From Bacteroidales bacterium UBA5235 (lineage in GTDB: Bacteria; Bacteroidota; Bacteroidia; Bacteroidales; VadinHA17): a DNA stretch of 10,946 bases. The position numbers and the translations under genes were made by a program. Where the stretch lies: NCBI GenBank assembly GCA_002409145.1, contig DHUL01000065.1, positions 19,617-30,562 on the forward strand. Reading direction: 5' to 3'. Positions 6,554 to 10,946 of this stretch are shown here, one piece after another (within the stretch, counting starts at the first letter, position 1; each line of letters starts with the position of its first letter). The notes beneath the pieces are model-generated. The model was not told the origin of the DNA and ran no database searches. It worked only from the letters and a program-made list of their open reading frames with translations.

Positions 6554-7702
6554 ATGAAAACATTTTTAATGACTGCGCTGTTGATGCTGTTCAGCGTCTC
6601 AGCCGCAATAGCCCAGAATACGGGAACTCTCAAGGTCTTCTCGGAAGATCCTGTTGTTGTGTATGTTGATGAGGTTCAGTACCCGGTCTATGATGCAATC
6701 TCACTGGCTGCCGGAACCCACTATGTAAAGGCTCTGAACAAGGACGGAGCGAAGGTTTACAGTAATATCGTTTCCATTACTGCCGGAGAGGTGACCACTG
6801 TTCTGGTCGATCCCACTGGAGCGGTGGCTCAGCCTGCAGCTGCAGCCGGAAACCAGCCGGTAACACAGGGAGCCGTTGCATCTCCAAAAGGTACGGGTAC
6901 TCTTAATATATTTTCTGAATTTACCGGTACTACCATTTACATCGATGAGAACAAACAGGGAGATGATATAAAAACTGTAAATGGCATCCCTGCCGGTAAT
7001 CATTACCTTAAAATAATGAAGGATGGCGTTGGCATATTCGGTGAACTTATTGCTATTAATCCCGGCCAGACCACCACAGTCCTCGTTAAGAACAACGGCC
7101 AGGTGGCAGAAAAAATCCTTGAAAGCAAATCCAAGGAACGGGAAGAGTACCAGGCTAACAAGATTGATGTTATCTACTCATCAAATTCTGTCAGTACTAC
7201 GCAGGGTGCCAGTACGCTTTTCCCCGGCTACTACGGCTGGTATGGTTATTCTTCCTCCGTGACCAACACCTCACAGATATCAGACTTCAAGATCATCCAG
7301 GGAGGAGTGAAGGAGATCAGTGACATTGGCCTGGCAAATATGGTCGAAAACCAACAGGTTATTAATCGATACGCCACTATTAACAGGTCTGTAACCAGGC
7401 AAATGAACGTCGGACTTGGAATGTTCCTCGGAGGCTTGTTCATAGGAGGTCCGGTTCTCATTGACATGTTGGTAGAAAAACCCTTCCTCCATCCTGACGG
7501 AACAACGGCCCCCGATTGGGAGATAGGAGTTGCAACTGCCGGTATAGTATCCGGTACTATCGGTTATGCACTGGTTATGGGTGCTGATAAGAAATACCCC
7601 AGGCACTACTACAACGTTGATGAGGCGGCACAAGATGCCCAGGAACATAACAGGAAACTTAAGGAGAAACTTGGCCTGCCTGAAAGCTATGACGTGAAAT
7701 AA
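6554..7702 (+). CDS. Membrane-anchored protein with two PEGA-like modules
   Basis: From the ATG at 6554 the protein has 382 residues. This start is preferred over an in-frame ATG at 6485, which lies inside the preceding gene and would bury the signal peptide. Residues 1-20 form a clean signal peptide ending SAAIA before Q21. PEGA-like module 1 (24-86) is a near copy of the one in the upstream gene. Module 2 (114-179, GTGTLNIFSE to TTTVLVKN) is more diverged. A charged stretch (187-203) and a Tyr/Gly/Ser-rich segment (220-240) follow. Two glycine-rich hydrophobic segments at about 284-305 and 323-343 look membrane-inserting, and a charged tail ends the protein (HYYNVDEAAQDAQ onward). Such tails with YN-type motifs are familiar from Bacteroidota envelope proteins. 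No enzyme motif is seen, and the function is unknown. A strong terminator follows the gene. Confidence 0.82.
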   Translation: MKTFLMTALLMLFSVSAAIAQNTGTLKVFSEDPVVVYVDEVQYPVYDAISLAAGTHYVKALNKDGAKVYSNIVSITAGEVTTVLVDPTGAVAQPAAAAGNQPVTQGAVASPKGTGTLNIFSEFTGTTIYIDENKQGDDIKTVNGIPAGNHYLKIMKDGVGIFGELIAINPGQTTTVLVKNNGQVAEKILESKSKEREEYQANKIDVIYSSNSVSTTQGASTLFPGYYGWYGYSSSVTNTSQISDFKIIQGGVKEISDIGLANMVENQQVINRYATINRSVTRQMNVGLGMFLGGLFIGGPVLIDMLVEKPFLHPDGTTAPDWEIGVATAGIVSGTIGYALVMGADKKYPRHYYNVDEAAQDAQEHNRKLKEKLGLPESYDVK

Positions 7703-7729
7703 CCGGGCATTAACAGTTCCCGGAACAAG

Positions 7730-7767
7730 AGGGCGACTCATACCAGTTATGAGCGCCCTTTATTTTT
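7730..7767 (+). terminator. Intrinsic terminator after the PEGA-like pair
   Basis: AGGGCG, a bulged A, and CTCATA (7730-7742) pair with TATGAG and CGCCCT (7748-7759) around the 5-base loop CCAGT. The T-rich tail TTTATTTTT follows. The stem has 12 pairs and a U-tract on the + strand only. A smaller hairpin, CCGGG at 7703-7707 with CCCGG at 7719-7723, sits directly after the stop codon. The terminator separates the PEGA-like unit from the arginine operon. Confidence 0.85.
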
Positions 7768-7791
7768 ACCAAAATTTTATTGTCATTTCGC

Positions 7792-7819
7792 TTGCATAAC
7801 TTAAAAATGTATAAATTTG
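7792..7819 (+). promoter_or_regulatory. Bacteroidota-type promoter of the argR-argG-argH operon
   Basis: TAAATTTG at 7812-7819 is an exact match to the Bacteroidota -7 consensus TAnnTTTG. TTG at 7792-7794 is a plausible -33 element, though the 17 bp spacing is on the short side; TTTC at 7786-7789 is an alternative. The expected start near 7826 gives a leader of about 20 bases before argR. The -7 element lies wholly inside the first ARG-box-like site. Confidence 0.55.
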
Positions 7820-7823
7820 CATC
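7806..7823. promoter_or_regulatory. ArgR operator (ARG box 1)
   Basis: AATGTATAAATTTGCATC is an imperfect palindrome (ATG.A at one end, T.CAT at the other) with an AT-rich centre, as in the 18-bp ARG boxes of ArgR/AhrC regulators. By my count it agrees at 12 of 18 positions with the B. subtilis consensus CATGAATAAAAATKCAAK as I remember it. It covers the predicted -7 element, so ArgR bound here would block RNA polymerase. Confidence 0.55.
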
Positions 7824-7826
7824 CGA

Positions 7827-7844
7827 AATGTATAAAAATACAGT
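7827..7844. promoter_or_regulatory. ArgR operator (ARG box 2)
   Basis: AATGTATAAAAATACAGT contains the perfect palindrome TGTAT-AAAA-ATACA at 7829-7842 and agrees at 14 of 18 positions with the remembered B. subtilis ARG consensus. Its centre is 21 bp from that of box 1, which is the 18-bp box plus 3-bp spacing used by E. coli-type ArgR hexamers. It ends directly against the argR start codon and should cover the transcription start. Confidence 0.65.
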
Positions 7845-8306
7845 ATGAATAAAGCAACACGACTGGCACTGATAGAGAAGCTTGTCAGGGAGAATGTGAT
7901 CGGATCACAGGAGGATCTTCTCAAAATGATGGAGGGCACAGGGACGAAGTGTACGCAGGCGACACTCTCCCGCGATTTAAGGCAGCTGGGTATCAGCAGG
8001 GGATTCGACGGCCGAGGAGGCTACCGCTATCTTCTTTCCTCCGGGAGGGAGCAGGCGGCAGAAGCGGTTCCCGGCAGCACTGCGATTGCAATAACCGGTA
8101 TAACATGGGCAAGGGGGCTGCTGCTTATCAGTACCCCGCCGGGATTCGCATCCGCGGTGGCCATCAAGATAGACCGTACCGGCCGGTACGAAATAGCCGG
8201 AACGGTTGCCGGTGACGACACAATCCTGTTGATCCCCCGTGACAATATCAGCAATGAGGCAATTGAAGAGTGCCTCATGACAATTTTCCAGACAGACATC
8301 AAATAA
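7845..8306 (+). CDS. argR: Arginine repressor ArgR
   Basis: A 153-residue protein of normal length for ArgR/AhrC, the hexameric, arginine-dependent regulator of arginine genes. The N-terminal winged helix-turn-helix (about 1-66) includes SQEDLLKMM and the family signature CTQATLSRDL at 36-45. The C-terminal oligomerisation and arginine-binding domain (about 75-153) carries GTVAGDDT at 119-126; the two aspartates (D124, D125) bind the arginine guanidinium and amino groups in known ArgR structures. The start at 7845 is preceded by A-rich sequence rather than a Shine-Dalgarno, and the two ARG boxes end right before it, which suggests autoregulation. argG begins 11 bp after the stop, so argR is the first gene of the operon. 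Confidence 0.96.
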   Translation: MNKATRLALIEKLVRENVIGSQEDLLKMMEGTGTKCTQATLSRDLRQLGISRGFDGRGGYRYLLSSGREQAAEAVPGSTAIAITGITWARGLLLISTPPGFASAVAIKIDRTGRYEIAGTVAGDDTILLIPRDNISNEAIEECLMTIFQTDIK

Positions 8307-8317
8307 CAGAAAACAGA

Positions 8318-9571
8318 ATGAAAAAAGTAATGCTTGCATATTCCGGAGGTCTGGATACCTCCGTAATTCTCAAATGGCTCATAAACAAAGGATACGAAGT
8401 TATTGCCTACGTGGCCGATGTAGGGCAGAATGACGATTTCGAGGCGGTCCGCGAAAAGGCTATTGCCATAGGTGCTTCGTCGGTGATCATAGAGGATCTT
8501 AAAAGGGAATTCGTCACTGACTATATATTCCAGGCGGTGAAGGCTAATGCTGTATATGAGGACCGCTATCTCCTGGGTACGGCCCTGGCGAGACCGCTTA
8601 TTGCCAAAAAGCAGATAGAAGCTGCAATTAAATATGAGGCTGATTTTGTCTCCCACGGTGCAACGGGAAAGGGTAATGACCAGGTGCGTTTCGAGCTGGC
8701 TTATTATGCCCTGAAACCTGACATCAAGGTAATCTCTCCCTGGAAGGATGAGGAATTCCTGTCGCAGTTCCAGGGCAGGTCAGACATGATCAGGTATGCT
8801 GCCGGTCACCGGATTCCGGTTAAGGCATCCATCTCCAAACCCTACAGTGAGGATGATAACCTGATGCACATCAGCCATGAGGCAGGCATCCTGGAGGATC
8901 CGCTTTACTTCGCAGGGAGAGATATTCTTCAGAAGATGGCGATGCCTATGGATGCGCCTGATAAACAGACACATATATCAATAACATTCAAGGACGGTAT
9001 CCCGGTGAATGTCACCAACAAGGATGATGGCACCAGCTACAGTGAGCCTCTGGAGCTCTTCACCTACCTCAATAAGCTTGGCGGTGCCAACGGCATCGGC
9101 CTGCTTGACATGGTTGAGAACAGGTTCGTGGGCGTCAAATCGAGAGGCATATATGAGACGCCGGGTGCAACAATCCTCTATGCGGCGCACAAGGATATCG
9201 AAGGGATTGCCATGGACCGCGAGGTGATGCGTCTGCGAAACATGCTTGCCCCTGTGTTTGCCGAGCTGGTCTATAACGGGTTCTGGTTCTCCCCGGAAAT
9301 GGAGTTCCTGAAGGCAGCCATGGACAAGAGCCAGGAGGTGATTGACGGGGTCGTGCATTTGATTTTGTATAAGGGCAATATTATCATCGAGGGACGGGAG
9401 TCACCTTCATCATTATATAATAAGGAGTTGTCAAGCATGGATATTGAGGGAGGATTCAACCAGGCCGACAGCCTCGGATTCATCCGTATCAACGCAATAC
9501 GCCTCATGGCACACCACGCAATCATGGAGGCAAACAAAAAGAAGTTGACTGAAGATGCACTTGTGGGATAA
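8318..9571 (+). CDS. argG: Argininosuccinate synthase
   Basis: The 417-residue enzyme joins citrulline and aspartate with ATP to form argininosuccinate, the penultimate step of arginine synthesis. The N-type ATP pyrophosphatase loop AYSGGLDTS is at 7-15. Citrulline and aspartate contacts of the family are visible in YEDRYLLGTALARP (80-93) and GATGKGNDQVRFE (114-126). ENLMHIS-type sequence appears as DNLMHISHEAGILEDP, and ENRFVGVKSRGIYETPG lies in the second half. The ATG at 8318 is chosen because MKKVMLAYSGG is the normal N-terminus; an upstream in-frame ATG at 8270 lies inside argR. Length and motifs resemble human ASS1 (412 residues) closely, from memory. The gene overlaps argH by 17 bp, implying coupled translation. 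Confidence 0.97.
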   Translation: MKKVMLAYSGGLDTSVILKWLINKGYEVIAYVADVGQNDDFEAVREKAIAIGASSVIIEDLKREFVTDYIFQAVKANAVYEDRYLLGTALARPLIAKKQIEAAIKYEADFVSHGATGKGNDQVRFELAYYALKPDIKVISPWKDEEFLSQFQGRSDMIRYAAGHRIPVKASISKPYSEDDNLMHISHEAGILEDPLYFAGRDILQKMAMPMDAPDKQTHISITFKDGIPVNVTNKDDGTSYSEPLELFTYLNKLGGANGIGLLDMVENRFVGVKSRGIYETPGATILYAAHKDIEGIAMDREVMRLRNMLAPVFAELVYNGFWFSPEMEFLKAAMDKSQEVIDGVVHLILYKGNIIIEGRESPSSLYNKELSSMDIEGGFNQADSLGFIRINAIRLMAHHAIMEANKKKLTEDALVG

Positions 9572-10907
9572 GGGCGGCGCGACCCGGGAATCGCTCATCA
9601 GCTTCACCTGTGACAGTGACAGGATTTATGATGCGAGGCTGGCTCCCTGGGACATTGTAGGGTCAATGGCTCACGCAGTCATGCTTGAAAGGACAGGGCT
9701 GATAACGGCCGGCGAGAAGGAGAGTCTACTTGCCGGTCTTGCCCGGCTCCTTGAGGAGGTGACGCAGAGAAATTTCTCAATCGGGAAGGAGTATGAAGAT
9801 ATCCACTCGTGGGTAGAGATCCGCCTGCAGGACCTGGCAGGGGAGGCGGCAGGAAAGCTGCATACCGGCCGCTCCAGGAATGATCAGGTATGGACTGATC
9901 TGCACCTGTTTATCCGGCACAGATCATATGAACTTGCACATGACCTGAGGCGACTGGCATATGACTTTCTTGAGCTGAGTGAAAAGCATAAGGGTGATCT
10001 GATGCCCGGATTCACGCACATGCAGGCAGCCATGGTCACATCCTCCGGGCTCTGGTTTGCCTCTTATGCCGAGAGCCTCTGCGATGACCTGCATGTTCTG
10101 TCCGGTGCAGCCGCACTGGCTGATGCCTCCCCACTGGGTACTGCAGCGGGGTATGGCACCTCTCTGCCCGTTGACCGTGAGCTGACAGCCTCGCTTCTCG
10201 GTTTTCAGAGGCTGATAGTCACCTCACCATATGCCCAGATGAGCCGTGGACGCACAGAACGGCAGGTGACAGGGGCCATTGCCTCTGCCGCAAACACCCT
10301 GGGGAGATTTGCTTCTGATGTAATACTCTTTATGTCACCTGGTTACGGATTTGTGTCACTGAAGGATGATCTGACAACCGGTTCCTCAATCATGCCACAA
10401 AAGAAGAATCCCGACCTGTTTGAGCTCGTCAGGGCCAGATGCAACAGGCTGCAGGCGGTGCCGGGGGAGGTGGCGCTGATGACCAGCGGGCTTCCACCAG
10501 GGTATAACAGGGATTTCCAGGAGCTGAAAGCCGTTCTTTTTGATGCATTCGACGGCATCAGTGAGCTGGTGAAGGCCATACACGGTGCGCTGGAAGGGCT
10601 TGTGATCAGGAAGGATATCCTGAGTGATGCCCGCTACAATGATATCTTCTCTGTTGAGGAGGCAAACCGGATGGTCCGCCGGGGTGTTCCCTTCAGGGAG
10701 GCATACCGGGAAGTGGCAAAAAAAGCTGGATCAGGCAAGTTCATTTCCCCTTCTGTCGCAGATTACACCCATACAGGAAGTATCGGAAATCCGGGTACGG
10801 AATTGATCAGGGAGCGGTTGGGTGAATTAATGGGCCGGTTCATGGCAGGCAAGTCCCCGCAGGAATTGGCGGAGAGGATCATAGGGGCTGATAGACTAAG
10901 GGTCTGA
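9555..10907 (+). CDS. argH: Argininosuccinate lyase
   Basis: A 450-residue member of the fumarase/aspartase superfamily, which cleaves argininosuccinate to arginine and fumarate as a homotetramer. The typical start MHLWDKGG sets the ATG at 9555. Conserved regions are EDIHSWVE (81-88), HTGRSRNDQV (103-112), FTHMQAA with H155, and the mobile signature loop GSSIMPQKKNP at 276-286, which holds the catalytic serine (S277/S278). All are intact. The gene begins 17 bp inside argG in another frame, with no Shine-Dalgarno, so translation probably depends on ribosomes finishing argG. The last codons (GTC TGA) merge into the 8-bp repeat array that follows. Confidence 0.97.
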   Translation: MHLWDKGGATRESLISFTCDSDRIYDARLAPWDIVGSMAHAVMLERTGLITAGEKESLLAGLARLLEEVTQRNFSIGKEYEDIHSWVEIRLQDLAGEAAGKLHTGRSRNDQVWTDLHLFIRHRSYELAHDLRRLAYDFLELSEKHKGDLMPGFTHMQAAMVTSSGLWFASYAESLCDDLHVLSGAAALADASPLGTAAGYGTSLPVDRELTASLLGFQRLIVTSPYAQMSRGRTERQVTGAIASAANTLGRFASDVILFMSPGYGFVSLKDDLTTGSSIMPQKKNPDLFELVRARCNRLQAVPGEVALMTSGLPPGYNRDFQELKAVLFDAFDGISELVKAIHGALEGLVIRKDILSDARYNDIFSVEEANRMVRRGVPFREAYREVAKKAGSGKFISPSVADYTHTGSIGNPGTELIRERLGELMGRFMAGKSPQELAERIIGADRLRV

Positions 10908-10946
10908 AGGTCAGGGGTCTTATGGTCTTGCGGTCTTGCGGTCTTG
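10901..10946. repeat. 8-bp tandem repeat at the argH 3' end (runs off the window)
   Basis: GTC recurs at 10902, 10910, 10917, 10925, 10933 and 10941, with steps of 8, 7, 8, 8 and 8 bp. Units start as GGTCTGAA, pass through GGTCTTAT and become identical GGTCTTGC copies toward the window edge. The first unit contains the final sense codon and stop of argH. The units belong to the same family as the array at 1307-1390. The array is cut by the window end, so its full length is unknown. Confidence 0.85.

Noticed and set aside
7280..7741. Minus-strand open frame of 153 codons
   Set aside because: It lies opposite the second PEGA-like gene, begins inside the terminator stem and shows no domain or promoter.
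8270..8317. Upstream in-frame ATG for argG
   Set aside because: It lies inside argR, and the added 16 residues do not belong to the conserved ArgG N-terminus, which starts MKKVMLAYSGG.
8027..8656. Minus-strand open frame of 209 codons across argR and argG
   Set aside because: It is antisense to two confidently identified genes, shows no recognisable domain and would cross the operon junction.

Overview
The window most likely comes from a member of the Bacteroidota, probably an environmental Bacteroidales-like organism. The evidence is indirect. Start codons lack Shine-Dalgarno sequences and are often preceded by A-rich DNA. A perfect Bacteroidota-type -7 promoter element (TAnnTTTG) lies upstream of argR. 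The arginine enzymes are of the eukaryote-like type I associate with this phylum, and gene borders carry short degenerate tandem repeats of 7-8 bp. No rRNA, tRNA, IS element, CRISPR array or phage gene was seen.

Layout. Positions 1-90 hold the 3' end of an unidentified + strand gene. Three minus-strand genes follow, read right to left: carB (large subunit of carbamoyl-phosphate synthase, 1983-5204), a GNAT acetyltransferase (1455-1901) and a membrane glycosyltransferase of family 2 (148-1302). A 244 bp divergent regulatory gap (5205-5448) separates carB from two + strand genes for exported proteins. These two proteins are tandem paralogues built on PEGA-like beta modules (5449-6534 and 6554-7702), and the pair ends in a strong intrinsic terminator (7730-7767). 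A new transcription unit then begins: argR (7845-8306), argG (8318-9571) and argH (9555-10907), tightly packed, with argG and argH overlapping by 17 bp. No gene-free stretch exceeds 300 bp.

How the genes fit together. CarB makes carbamoyl phosphate, which enters arginine synthesis (through citrulline) and pyrimidine synthesis. ArgG and ArgH carry out the last two steps, citrulline to argininosuccinate to arginine. ArgR is the arginine-sensing repressor. Just before argR are two operator-like ARG boxes, 21 bp centre to centre, the first covering the predicted -7 element. This points to autorepression of an argR-argG-argH operon. The genes making ornithine and citrulline (argA/J, B, C, D, F) and carA are not in the window.

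Points of most interest are the ARG-box/promoter arrangement, a CarB whose effector site resembles human CPS1 rather than E. coli CarB, the duplicated PEGA-like gene pair of unknown function, and three kinds of 7-8 bp tandem array that abut or overlap gene ends. I see no convincing defence, mobile or otherwise wholly new system.
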